DNA of 64,000 bases, from the NCBI RefSeq assembly GCF_028736035.1, contig NZ_CP117866.1, forward strand, positions 9,713,001 to 9,777,000, in the 5' to 3' direction. Under the pieces are notes generated by a model. The model saw only the letters and a program-made list of their open reading frames with translations. It had not been told where the DNA came from and ran no database searches. Origin of the DNA: Streptomyces sp. T12. Lineage in GTDB: Bacteria; Actinomycetota; Actinomycetes; Streptomycetales; Streptomycetaceae. The translations under genes and the position numbers were made by a program. Below are positions 17,422 through 26,233 of the stretch, one piece after another. Positions within the stretch are counted from its first letter, which is position 1. The number at the start of each line of letters is the position of its first letter.

Positions 17422-18123
17422 TCAGGCGCCGAGTTGCGTCCGCAGCCACTCCTCCACCTCGCCCACATGCGCGGCCGCCGCGGCCCGTGCCGCCTCCGGA
17501 TCGCGGGCGAGAAGGGCACGGTGGATCGCGGCGTGCTCGCGGCGGGTGCGGGCGAAGGCACCCTCCTCCTGGTAGCCGCGCCAGACGCGAGCGCGGAACG
17601 TGCGGGAGGACAGGCCCTCCAGGATCGCGGCCATGGTCCCGTTGCCGGCGGCGGCCGCGATCTCGCGGTGGAAGGCCAGGTCGTGGGCGAGGATCTCCTC
17701 GGGGTCGTCCGTGGCGTTCATCGCCGTCAGGTGCTTCTCGACCTCCGCGAGCTGGTCCGGCGTGATGCGCGCCGCCGCCAGGGCCGTCGCCGTCGACTCC
17801 AGGATGCGGCGCACCTCGAGGAGCTCCACCAGACGCGGGCCCCGGGACAGGTCGGCGACCACACCGAACGTCTCCAGCAGGTCGCCGGCCTCCAGCTGCG
17901 TGACGTAGATGCCCGAGCCGTGCCGGGCCTCCAGCACGCCCAGCACCGTCAGCGCGCGGATCGCCTCCCGCATCGAGCTGCGGGAGATGCCGAGCTGGAC
18001 CGCCAGATCGCGTTCGGTCGGCAGCCGCTGGCCGGGCTCCAGCCGCCCCTGCGCGATCATCGCCTTGATCTGCTCGATGGCGCGCTGCGTCACGGTGCCC
18101 TTCTGCGGGGCTGTCTCGTCCAC
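17422..18123 (-). CDS. GntR/FadR-type (FCD) transcriptional regulator
   Basis: 233 residues. A winged helix at residues ~8-72 (RLPTERDLAVQLGISRSS, then MREAIRALTVLGVLEARHGSG) is followed by an all-helical FCD ligand domain with the metal-type His residues HDLAFHREI and REHAAIH. The GTG start has AGGAGG 6 nt upstream. It is divergent from the fucose operon beginning at 18320, and TGGTC-G-GACCA in the gap is a probable operator. Ligand likely L-fucose or a derivative such as fuconate; this is inferred from context. Confidence 0.92.
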   Translation of the reverse strand: MDETAPQKGTVTQRAIEQIKAMIAQGRLEPGQRLPTERDLAVQLGISRSSMREAIRALTVLGVLEARHGSGIYVTQLEAGDLLETFGVVADLSRGPRLVELLEVRRILESTATALAAARITPDQLAEVEKHLTAMNATDDPEEILAHDLAFHREIAAAAGNGTMAAILEGLSSRTFRARVWRGYQEEGAFARTRREHAAIHRALLARDPEAARAAAAAHVGEVEEWLRTQLGA

Positions 18124-18187
18124 GCCATTCCTCCTGTCGCCCCAGGCGCCTGAGGGTGCCCGGTGAGCGGCAGTGTAATCACCAGGT

Positions 18188-18198
18188 TGGTCGGACCA
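18188..18198. promoter_or_regulatory. GntR/FadR-type operator
   Basis: TGGTCGGACCA is a perfect palindrome of FadR-like form. A related half-site, TGGTCTGATAA, lies at 18252-18262, closer to the fucose operon. Both are in the divergent region between the GntR gene and the solute-binding gene. Confidence 0.65.
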
Positions 18199-18319
18199 CT
18201 ACGGCCGTAAACGACGGAAAATGGCGCCCCGAGGGTGTTGTATCGGCGAAGTGGTCTGATAAATATGCGGGCATCTGCTCGAACCATGTGCTCGAACACG
18301 CTCAACGAGGAGCCGCCAG

Positions 18320-19390
18320 ATGCACGGCACAACAGCGCGGAAGCAGAACAGGTCGCGGAGGGGCAAGGCGGTGGCCGCCGTCGTCGGCGCCTCGCTCGTG
18401 CTCGCCGCGTGCGGCAGCACGAAGGACACCGGCGCCGGCGGCGCCGAAGCCGGCGGGACCGGCAAGGTCGGGGTGATCCTGCCCCTGCTGACCTCGCCGT
18501 TCTGGCAGTCGTACAACGACTACGTGCCGAAGACGGCCGACTCCGAAGGCGTCGACACGCTCAAGACGGTCAACTCCAACAGCGACCCCTCCCAGCAGAT
18601 CACCGACATCAACAACCAGCTCAACCAGGGCGTGAAGGGCCTGGTCGTCGCCCCGCTGGACAGCGCGGCCATCGAGGCAGGCCTCGACCAGGCGGAGCGC
18701 AAGGGCGTGCCGGTCGTCGCCGTCGACGTGGCGCCCGACAAGGGCAAGGTCGCCATGGTGGTGCGGGCCGACAACGTGGCGTACGGGGAGAAGGCCTGCC
18801 AGTACCTCGGCGAGCAGATCCCCTCCGGCAAGGTCGTGCAGATCATGGGCGACCTGGCCTCGGTCAACGGCCGTGACCGCTCCGAGGCGTTCCGCGGCTG
18901 CGTGAAGAAGAACTTCCCCAAGCTGAAGGTCCTGGAGATCCCGGCCAAGTGGGAGTCGGACGCCGCGGCCTCCAAGCTGGACACCCTCCTGAACGCCAAC
19001 CCCGACATCAAGGGCATCTACCTGCAGGCCGGCGGCGTCTACCTCGCGCCGACCCTGCAGACCCTGAAGTCGAAGGGGATGCTGAAGACGGCCGGGCAGG
19101 CCGGCCACATCACGATCGTCTCCAACGACGGCATCCCGCAGGAGTACGACGCCATCCGCAAGGGACAGATCGACGCGACCGTCTCCCAGCCCGCCGACCT
19201 GTACGCCAAGTACGGCATGTACTACATCAAGGCCGCGATGGAGGGGAAGACCTTCGAGCCGGGCCCGACCGACCACGACTCGACCATCGTCAAGCTCCCC
19301 AGCGGCATCCTGGAGGACCAGTTGCCCGCCCCGCTGGTCACCAAGGACAACGTCGACGACCCCAAGCTCTGGGGCAACACGGTCAAATGA
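18320..19390 (+). CDS. Monosaccharide ABC transporter binding lipoprotein (L-fucose predicted)
   Basis: 356 residues. A lipoprotein signal ends at Cys31 (LAAC), then a ribose-binding-protein-like two-lobe domain (VGVILPLLTSPFWQSYNDYV; IVSNDGIPQEYDAIRKGQID). It would capture a monosaccharide outside the cell. First gene of an eight-gene operon; its stop overlaps the ATPase start. Fucose as substrate follows from the downstream oxidation genes. GAGGAG precedes the ATG. Confidence 0.9.
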   Translation: MHGTTARKQNRSRRGKAVAAVVGASLVLAACGSTKDTGAGGAEAGGTGKVGVILPLLTSPFWQSYNDYVPKTADSEGVDTLKTVNSNSDPSQQITDINNQLNQGVKGLVVAPLDSAAIEAGLDQAERKGVPVVAVDVAPDKGKVAMVVRADNVAYGEKACQYLGEQIPSGKVVQIMGDLASVNGRDRSEAFRGCVKKNFPKLKVLEIPAKWESDAAASKLDTLLNANPDIKGIYLQAGGVYLAPTLQTLKSKGMLKTAGQAGHITIVSNDGIPQEYDAIRKGQIDATVSQPADLYAKYGMYYIKAAMEGKTFEPGPTDHDSTIVKLPSGILEDQLPAPLVTKDNVDDPKLWGNTVK

Positions 19391-20898
19391 GTACGGCCGT
19401 GATCACCCCCCTCGTCCAGGCGCGCGACATCGTCAAGCGCTACGGCCCCACCACCGCCCTCGCCGACGGCCGGCTCACCGTCCTGACCGGCGAGTCCCAC
19501 GCCCTCGTCGGCCGCAACGGCGCCGGTAAGTCGACCCTGGTCAACATCCTCACCGGCCTCCAGGCGGCCGACGAGGGCGAGGTCCGCTTCGACGGCGACC
19601 CCGCGCCGGCACTGGCCGACCGCGACGCCTGGCGCCGCAAGGTGGCCTGCGTCTACCAGAAGCCCACCGTCGTCCCCGAGCTGACGGTCGCCGAGAACCT
19701 GTTCATCAACCGCCAGCCGCTCAACCGGGGTTTCATCAGCTGGCGCAAGCTGAGGTCCGAGGCCTCCGACCTCCTCGACACCTGGGACGTGCGCGTCGAC
19801 CCCGACGCCCGCACCTCGGACCTCAAGGTCGAGGACCGTCAAATGGTGGAGATCGCCCGGGCGTTGAGCTTCGGCGCCCGCTTCATCATCCTCGACGAGC
19901 CCACCGCCCAGCTCGACAACCGTGAGATCGAGCGGCTCTTCACGCGCATGCGGGCGCTGCAGGACTCCGGCGTGACCTTCCTGTTCATCTCGCACCACCT
20001 TCAGGAGGTGTACGAGGTCTGCCAGACCGTCACGGTTCTGCGCGACGCGCGCTGGATCACCACGGCACCGGTCGCCGAACTCCCGCGCCGGGCGCTGGTG
20101 GAGGCCATGGCGGGGGAGTCCCTGGAGACCATCGCCGAGCAGGCCGTCGACCCCAGGGACGTCGACCACCACGCCCCCGTCCTGCTCGAAGCCCGCGGGC
20201 TCACCTCACCGGCGTACCAGGACATCGACCTCACGGTCCGCCGTGGCGAGGTCGTCGGGCTCGCCGGGATCAGCGGCAGTGGCAAGGTCCAGCTGGCCGA
20301 GTCCTTCGCGGGGCTGCACACGCCGACGGGCGGGACCGCCCAACTGGGCGGAGAACGGCTGCCGTTCGGCGATGTGCAGGCCGCCCTCAAGGCGGGCGTC
20401 GCGTGCGTGCCCCGGGACCGGCACGAGCAAGGCCTGGTCGCCGGCATGACCATCGGCGACAACGCCACCATGAGCGTCCTCGACCGGCTCGGCCGCTTCG
20501 GTTTCGTCGGCACCGACCGCAAGCGCGCCTTCGCGGGCACCCTCATCGAACGCCTCGACATCCACACCGAGGGCCCCGACCAACCGGTCTCGGACCTGTC
20601 CGGCGGCAACGCGCAGAAGGTCGTCATGGCCCGCGCCCTGGCCTCCGACCCCCGCCTGCTCGTACTGATCAACCCCACCGCGGGCGTCGACGTGAAGTCC
20701 AAGGAGTCCCTGCTCGCCCGCATGGACAGCGCCCGAGAGGACGGCACCGCCGTACTCGTCGTCTCCGACGAACTCGACGACCTGCGCCGCTGCGACCGCG
20801 TCCTCGTCCTGTTCCACGGCCGCGTCGTCGCCGAGCACCCGGCGGGCTGGCGCGACCACGAGCTGATCGCCTCCATCGAAGGAGTGGACCATGGCTGA
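19387..20898 (+). CDS. Sugar ABC transporter ATPase (two nucleotide-binding domains)
   Basis: 503 residues of RbsA/MglA type. The first half has Walker A GRNGAGKST and Walker B IILDEPT; the second has the less regular GISGSGKVQ, and the signature LSGGNAQK followed by LLVLINPTAGVD. In the second half the P-loop ends in Lys-Val-Gln instead of Lys-Ser/Thr, and Asp-Glu of Walker B is Ile-Asn; such weakening of one site is common in this family. The ATG overlaps the previous stop; energises the permease that follows. Confidence 0.92.
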   Translation: MSTAVITPLVQARDIVKRYGPTTALADGRLTVLTGESHALVGRNGAGKSTLVNILTGLQAADEGEVRFDGDPAPALADRDAWRRKVACVYQKPTVVPELTVAENLFINRQPLNRGFISWRKLRSEASDLLDTWDVRVDPDARTSDLKVEDRQMVEIARALSFGARFIILDEPTAQLDNREIERLFTRMRALQDSGVTFLFISHHLQEVYEVCQTVTVLRDARWITTAPVAELPRRALVEAMAGESLETIAEQAVDPRDVDHHAPVLLEARGLTSPAYQDIDLTVRRGEVVGLAGISGSGKVQLAESFAGLHTPTGGTAQLGGERLPFGDVQAALKAGVACVPRDRHEQGLVAGMTIGDNATMSVLDRLGRFGFVGTDRKRAFAGTLIERLDIHTEGPDQPVSDLSGGNAQKVVMARALASDPRLLVLINPTAGVDVKSKESLLARMDSAREDGTAVLVVSDELDDLRRCDRVLVLFHGRVVAEHPAGWRDHELIASIEGVDHG

Positions 20899-21916
20899 CA
20901 CCAAGGCCCCACCGGTTACGCCCGTCAAGGTCCCCGATCCCCGTGCCGCCAAGGCCGTCTTCCTTCGCCGGGCCCGTGAACTCGCCCTCGTACCGGCCCT
21001 GTTGCTGCTCATGGTGCTCGGCGCGGTGGTCAACGACTCGTTCCTCACCGAGCGGAACCTGATCTCCATCCTCGGCGCCTCCGCCGCGCTGGCCATGGTC
21101 GTGCTGGCCGAGTCGCTGGTCCTGATCACCGGCAAGTTCGACCTGTCCCTGGAGTCGGTGGTCGGCATCGCGCCCGCCGTCGGAGCGCTCCTCGTGCTGC
21201 CCGCCGCCCAGTCCGGCTGGGGCACCGAACTCCCCGCCGCCCTCGCCCTGTTGGCGGTCCTCGCGGTCGGCGCGGCGGTGGGTGCCTTCAACGGCATCCT
21301 GGTCGTGAAGTTCAAGCTCAACGCCTTCATCGTGACGCTCGCCATGCTGATCGTCCTGCGCGGTCTGCTGGTCGGCGCGACCAAGGGCAAGACGCTGTTC
21401 GGGATGCCCGACAGCTTCTACTCCCTCGCCACGACCACCTTCCTGAACATCCCGATGTCGGTGTGGCTCGCGGCGGCCGCCTTCGCGATCGCCGGGTTCG
21501 TGCTCAAGTACCACCGCATCGGACGCGCCCTGTACGCCATCGGCGGCAACGCGGACGCCGCCCGCGCGGCCGGAATCCGGGTCGAGCGCGTGATGCTCGG
21601 TGTGTTCGTCGTGGCGGGCGCCCTCGCGGCCGTCGGCGGGGTCATCCAGACCGGCTACGTCGGGGCGATCAGCGCCAACCAGGGCAACAACATGATCTTC
21701 ACCGTGTTCGCGGCCGCGGTGATCGGCGGCATCAGCCTGGACGGCGGCAAGGGCACCATGTTCGGCGCCCTGACCGGCGTACTCCTCCTCGGCGTCGTCC
21801 AGAACCTGCTCACCCTCGCCCAGGTCCCGTCGTTCTGGATCCAGGCCATCTACGGCGGAATCATCCTGGTCGCCCTCATGATCGCCCGCGTGACTACGGG
21901 CCGCGCCCAGGACTGA
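20891..21916 (+). CDS. Sugar ABC transporter permease (RbsC type)
   Basis: 341 residues with about nine to ten hydrophobic helices; GGNADAARAAGIRV and GGISLDGGKGTMFGAL are typical of ribose/xylose-type permeases. It overlaps the ATPase gene by 8 bp, so translation is coupled, and completes the importer. Confidence 0.92.
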   Translation: MADTKAPPVTPVKVPDPRAAKAVFLRRARELALVPALLLLMVLGAVVNDSFLTERNLISILGASAALAMVVLAESLVLITGKFDLSLESVVGIAPAVGALLVLPAAQSGWGTELPAALALLAVLAVGAAVGAFNGILVVKFKLNAFIVTLAMLIVLRGLLVGATKGKTLFGMPDSFYSLATTTFLNIPMSVWLAAAAFAIAGFVLKYHRIGRALYAIGGNADAARAAGIRVERVMLGVFVVAGALAAVGGVIQTGYVGAISANQGNNMIFTVFAAAVIGGISLDGGKGTMFGALTGVLLLGVVQNLLTLAQVPSFWIQAIYGGIILVALMIARVTTGRAQD

Positions 21917-21949
21917 GCCTCGTCCCTGTCACCTACCGAAAGGCTCTCC

Positions 21950-23302
21950 GTGTCCCCGACCCCCGCCCGCATCACCGCGGTCGACACCTACGACATCCGC
22001 TTCCCCACCTCGCGCGAGCTCGACGGCTCCGACGCGATGAACCCGGACCCGGACTACTCGGCCGCGTACGTCGTGCTGCGCACGGACGGTCAGGAAGGCG
22101 TGGACGGGCTCACGGGGCACGGGTTCACGTTCACCATCGGGCGGGGCAACGAGGTCCAGGTCGCCGCGATCGAGGCGCTGCGCGGGCATGTCGTCGGCCG
22201 CTCCGTCGACGAGCTCTGCGCCGACCCGGGGACCCTGAACCGCGACCTGATCGGCGACAGCCAGCTGCGCTGGCTCGGCCCCGAGAAGGGCGTGATGCAC
22301 ATGGCGATCGGCGCGGTCATGAACGCCGTGTGGGACCTCGCCGCCAAGCGGGCCGGCAAGCCGCTGTGGCGCCTCCTCGCCGAGGCCGACCCGGAGTGGA
22401 TCGTCCGTCAGATCGACTTCCGGTACCTCACCGACGCGCTCACGCCCGAGGAGGCGCTGACGATCCTGCGCCGGGGCCGGGAGGGCTCGGCGGAGCGCAC
22501 AGCCCGGCTCGTGGAGCGCGGCTACCCCGCCTACACCACCTCCGCGGGCTGGCTCGGCTACGACGACGACAAGCTCACGCGGCTCGCCGCCGAGGCCGTC
22601 GCCGACGGCTTCCGGCAGATCAAGCTGAAGGTCGGCGCCGACCTGGAGGACGACGTACGGCGCTGCCGCGTCGCCCGCTCGGTCGTCGGGCCGGACATCC
22701 GCATGGCCATCGACGCCAACCAGCGCTGGGACGTCGACGAGGCGATCCGCTGGACCAAGGCCCTCGCCGAGTTCGACCCGTACTGGATCGAGGAGCCCAC
22801 CAGCCCCGACGACGTCCTCGGCCACGCGGCGATCCGCAAGGCCGTCGTCCCGGTGAAGGTGGCCACCGGCGAGCACGTGCAGAACCGGGTCGTCTTCAAG
22901 CAGCTCCTCCAGGCCGGCGCCCTCGACGTGCTCCAGATCGACGCGGCCCGCGTCGGCGGCGTCAACGAGAACCTCGCCATCCTGCTGCTCGCCGCCAAGT
23001 TCGGCGTCCCGGTCTGCCCGCACGCCGGCGGCGTCGGCCTGTGCGAACTCGTCCAGCACCTGTCGATGTTCGACTATGTCGCCGTCACCGGCACCACCGA
23101 GGACCGCGTCATCGAGTACGTCGACCATCTGCACGACCACTTCCTCGACCCGGTGGTGATCAGGGAAGGTCACTACACGGCACCCACCGCGCCGGGCTTC
23201 TCGGCCGCCATGCGACCCGAGTCGATCGCGCGGTACACGTTCCCGGACGGCGCCTTCTGGGCCGCCGACCTCCAGACGCAGAAGAAGGGGCACGCGGCAT
23301 GA
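21950..23302 (+). CDS. L-fuconate dehydratase (enolase superfamily)
   Basis: 450 residues. It removes water from L-fuconate to give 2-keto-3-deoxy-L-fuconate. The two-domain enolase fold is clear: the capping domain, then the barrel with base motif IKLKVG (Lys-x-Lys), magnesium ligands in DANQRW, EEP and GEH, and the second base His in CPHAGGVGL. The set and the length fit FucD rather than mandelate racemase. GTG start with GAAAG upstream; 33 bp after the permease. Central enzyme of the non-phosphorylative fucose route encoded here. Confidence 0.9.
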   Translation: MSPTPARITAVDTYDIRFPTSRELDGSDAMNPDPDYSAAYVVLRTDGQEGVDGLTGHGFTFTIGRGNEVQVAAIEALRGHVVGRSVDELCADPGTLNRDLIGDSQLRWLGPEKGVMHMAIGAVMNAVWDLAAKRAGKPLWRLLAEADPEWIVRQIDFRYLTDALTPEEALTILRRGREGSAERTARLVERGYPAYTTSAGWLGYDDDKLTRLAAEAVADGFRQIKLKVGADLEDDVRRCRVARSVVGPDIRMAIDANQRWDVDEAIRWTKALAEFDPYWIEEPTSPDDVLGHAAIRKAVVPVKVATGEHVQNRVVFKQLLQAGALDVLQIDAARVGGVNENLAILLLAAKFGVPVCPHAGGVGLCELVQHLSMFDYVAVTGTTEDRVIEYVDHLHDHFLDPVVIREGHYTAPTAPGFSAAMRPESIARYTFPDGAFWAADLQTQKKGHAA

Positions 23303-24054
23303 GCGACTTCGACGGTCTCAAGGCGCTGGTGACGGGAGGCGCCTCCGGCATCGGCCGGGCCACGGCCGAACTCCTCGCCGCGCGCGGTGCCCAGGTCGCC
23401 GTCCTCGACCTGGACCCGTCGTCCGTCGACAAGCCGCTGCTCGCGCACCGCGCCGACGTGACCGACGACGCCTCCGTGCGCGCGGCCGTGGCCGCCGCCG
23501 CGGCCGACCTCGGCGGACTCGACGTGGTGATCAACAACGCCGGCATCGGCGCCCAGGGCACCGTCGAGGACAACGACGACGCCGAGTGGCACCGGGTCAT
23601 GGACGTCAATGTCCTCGGCATGGTGCGGGTCGCGCGCGCTGCCCTGCCCCACCTGCGCCGATCCACGCACGCGGCGATCGTCAACACCTGCTCCATCGCG
23701 GCCACGGCAGGGCTCCCGCAGCGGGCCCTGTACAGCGCGACCAAGGGCGCCGTGTACTCCCTCACCCTCGCCATGGCCGCCGACCACGTCCGCGAAGGCA
23801 TCCGCGTCAACTGCGTCAACCCCGGCACGGTGGACACCCCCTGGGTCGGCCGCCTGCTCGACTCCGCCTCCGACCCGGGCGCCGAGCGTGCCGCCCTGGA
23901 GGCCCGCCAGCCCACCGGCCGTCTCGTCTCGGCCGCCGAGGTCGCGGGCGCCATCGCCTACTTGGCGAGCCCGCTGTCCGGGGCCACGACCGGCACCGCC
24001 CTCGCCGTCGACGGCGGTATGCAGGGCCTGCGCCTGCGCCCGGTGAGCCAGTGA
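23299..24054 (+). CDS. SDR-family dehydrogenase, fucose pathway
   Basis: 251 residues. NAD(P)-binding TGGASGIG at the N-terminus, NNAG, a Ser in the CSIAA stretch and the catalytic YSATK are all present, so a working short-chain dehydrogenase. Its start overlaps the dehydratase stop. In known fucose routes such an enzyme oxidises either L-fucose or 2-keto-3-deoxy-L-fuconate; because an aldo/keto reductase that could do the first step is next door, the second reaction is the better guess. Confidence 0.85.
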   Translation: MSDFDGLKALVTGGASGIGRATAELLAARGAQVAVLDLDPSSVDKPLLAHRADVTDDASVRAAVAAAAADLGGLDVVINNAGIGAQGTVEDNDDAEWHRVMDVNVLGMVRVARAALPHLRRSTHAAIVNTCSIAATAGLPQRALYSATKGAVYSLTLAMAADHVREGIRVNCVNPGTVDTPWVGRLLDSASDPGAERAALEARQPTGRLVSAAEVAGAIAYLASPLSGATTGTALAVDGGMQGLRLRPVSQ

Positions 24055-25019
24055 GACGGCTCGGCCGCAGCGGCGTCGAGGTCAGCGAGCTGTCCTTCGG
24101 CGCCGCCGGCATCGGCAACCTCTACACCGAGGTCGGCGAGGAGCAGGCGTACGAGGCGGTGGACGCCGCCTGGCAGCGCGGCATCCGCTACTTCGACACC
24201 GCCCCGCACTACGGCCTCGGCCTGTCCGAACGCCGCCTGGGCGCGGCACTGCGGGAGCGCCCGCGCTCGGCGTACACGCTCTCCACGAAGGTGGGCCGTC
24301 TCCTGGAACCCGCCGACGGCCACGGTGACGACCTCGCAGGCGGCTTCGCCGTACCCGCCACACACCGTCGCGTCTGGGACTTCAGCGCCGACGGCGTACG
24401 ACGCTCCCTGGAGGCCAGCCTCGACCGCCTCGGCCTCGACCGCCTCGACGTCGTCTATCTCCACGACCCCGACGACCACGCCGACCAGGCGTTCAGGGAG
24501 GGCTACCCGGCGCTGGAGAAGCTGCGCGACGAAGGCGTGATCGGTGCGATCGGCGCGGGCATGAACCAGGCCGGGATGCTCACGCGGTTCGTCCGGGACA
24601 CGGACGTGGACGTGGTGCTGTGTGCCGGCCGCTACACACTGCTCGATCAGAGCGCGCTCACCGAACTGCTGCCTGCCGCCATGGAGCGTGGTGTGTCGGT
24701 GGTGATCGGCGGCGCCTTCAACTCCGGTCTGCTGGCGGACCCGAAGCCCGGAGCGACATACAACTACGCCGAGGCGCCGGGGCAGTTGCTGGACAAGGCT
24801 CTGCGCATCAAGGCGATCGCCGAGCGGCACGGCATCACCCTGCGGGCCGCGGCCCTGGCCTTCTGCGCCGCCCATCCGGCTGTCGCGAGCGTCCTGGTGG
24901 GCGCCCGTTCGAAGGACGAAGTCCACGACTGCGCCGAGCAGTTTGCCACTGCGGTGCCCGCCGCGTTCTGGCAGGAACTGCGGGAAGCCGGTCTCCTGGC
25001 CGCGGAGGAACCCTCATGA
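24051..25019 (+). CDS. Aldo/keto reductase, probable L-fucose dehydrogenase
   Basis: 322 residues. The AKR tetrad is visible: Asp and Tyr in YFDTAPHYG, Lys in LSTKVGR, His in VVYLHDPD. Related AKRs from Pseudomonas and others oxidise L-fucose or D-threo-aldoses to the lactone. The GTG overlaps the SDR stop (GTGA). Placed with lactonase and dehydratase, the first oxidation step is the likely role, giving L-fucono-lactone. Confidence 0.85.
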   Translation: MRRLGRSGVEVSELSFGAAGIGNLYTEVGEEQAYEAVDAAWQRGIRYFDTAPHYGLGLSERRLGAALRERPRSAYTLSTKVGRLLEPADGHGDDLAGGFAVPATHRRVWDFSADGVRRSLEASLDRLGLDRLDVVYLHDPDDHADQAFREGYPALEKLRDEGVIGAIGAGMNQAGMLTRFVRDTDVDVVLCAGRYTLLDQSALTELLPAAMERGVSVVIGGAFNSGLLADPKPGATYNYAEAPGQLLDKALRIKAIAERHGITLRAAALAFCAAHPAVASVLVGARSKDEVHDCAEQFATAVPAAFWQELREAGLLAAEEPS

Positions 25020-25270
25020 GAGTCGCCCTGCACACCGAGGTCCGTGCCGACCGCGTCGCCGAGTACGAGGCCGCCCACCCCGAGGTCCCGGTCGAGCTCA
25101 CCGACGCGATCCGCGCCGCCGGCGCCACCGCCTGGCTCCGCGCCGAGCTGGAGAAACTGCCGGTCAACGTGGCCTGGCAGGCCCGCATGGCCGAACTGCT
25201 CGACGTCGTGCACGACTACTCCGGCGAGGGCGCGGACGCCGGCCTGCCCGTCGTATGGGAGCTGCCGTGA
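25016..25270 (+). CDS. Shortened RhaM/fucose-mutarotase-like protein
   Basis: 84 residues. The family (DUF718, L-rhamnose/L-fucose mutarotases, about 100-105 residues) interconverts sugar anomers. The N-terminal part with EYEAAHPEVP and the C-terminal part with NVAWQARMAELLD are well conserved, but AGATAW runs straight into LRAELEKLP where the family has some 20 more residues including the central beta strands. The frame is kept, so it looks like a clean internal deletion. Start and stop both overlap neighbours (ATGA, GTGA), so it is still in the operon. Whether it folds or works is doubtful. Confidence 0.75.
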   Translation: MRVALHTEVRADRVAEYEAAHPEVPVELTDAIRAAGATAWLRAELEKLPVNVAWQARMAELLDVVHDYSGEGADAGLPVVWELP

Positions 25271-26100
25271 GTGTCGACGCCCACTTCCACGTCTGGGACC
25301 TGTCGGTACGGGACCAGGACTGGATCGACGAACACAGCCCGCTGCGGCGGAACTTCACGATCGAGGAGCTCGCACCCGAGGCCCGCGCCGCCGGAGTCGA
25401 CCGCGCGGTCCTCGTCCAGACGATCACCGTGCCCGAGGAGACCCCGGAGTTCCTGGCCCTCGCCGCCGAGCACGAGCTGATCGCGGGCGTCGTCGGCTGG
25501 ACCGACCTCACCCGCCCCGACATCGCCGACGAGCTGGCGCGGCTGCTGGAGCTGCCCGGAGGCCGGTATCTGAAGGGGATCCGCCACCAGGTGCAGGGCG
25601 AGCCGGATCCGCAGTGGCTGCTGCGTGCGGACGTACGGCGCGGACTGGCCGCCGTGGCCGACGCCGGGTTGGTCTACGACCTGGTCGTGCAGCCCCACCA
25701 GCTGCCGGCCTGCGTCAAGGCCGCCGGGGACCACCCCGACCTCACCTTCGTCCTGGACCACCTCGGCAAGCCGCCCATCGCCTCCGGCGAGCGAGAGCCG
25801 TGGGAGACCGCCGTCCGCTCCCTGGCCGCCCTCGCCAACACCGTCTGCAAGGTCTCCGGCATGATCACCGAGGCCGACCTCGCCTCCTGGAGCGTCGACG
25901 ACCTGCGCCCGTACGCCGACGTGGTCCTGGACGCCTTCGGCCCACAGCGGCTGATGTTCGGCTCGGACTGGCCGGTGTGCACGCCGGCGGCGCCGTACCG
26001 CGAGGTGGTGTCCGTGGCCCGGGAGCTGACCGCCGGCCTCGACGCGGCCGAACGCGCGGACGTCTTCGCGGGCACGGCCACCCGGGCGTACGGCCTTTGA
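25267..26100 (+). CDS. Amidohydrolase, probable L-fuconolactonase
   Basis: 277 residues of the amidohydrolase-2 family. Metal-site motifs are DAHFHVW at the N-terminus, GIRHQVQ near residue 104, VLDHLGKP near 165 and FGSDWPVC near 235. Family members in sugar-acid operons open lactones; here L-fucono-1,5-lactone to L-fuconate. The GTG overlaps the mutarotase stop. Last gene of the operon. A gene for the final cleavage of the diketo or keto-deoxy acid is not in the window. Confidence 0.87.
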   Translation: MSVDAHFHVWDLSVRDQDWIDEHSPLRRNFTIEELAPEARAAGVDRAVLVQTITVPEETPEFLALAAEHELIAGVVGWTDLTRPDIADELARLLELPGGRYLKGIRHQVQGEPDPQWLLRADVRRGLAAVADAGLVYDLVVQPHQLPACVKAAGDHPDLTFVLDHLGKPPIASGEREPWETAVRSLAALANTVCKVSGMITEADLASWSVDDLRPYADVVLDAFGPQRLMFGSDWPVCTPAAPYREVVSVARELTAGLDAAERADVFAGTATRAYGL

Positions 26101-26233
26101 CCTCAGCCTGCCGAGCCGCGGAGCTGGGGCAGAAGTGCCGAGGAAATATACGCCTCGTCCGGCTTCATCCGTGCTTGTCGGTTCCTCGGCGCGACGTTAG
26201 CTTCGTCCCCAACTCAAGGGAATCGGGGGCGAC

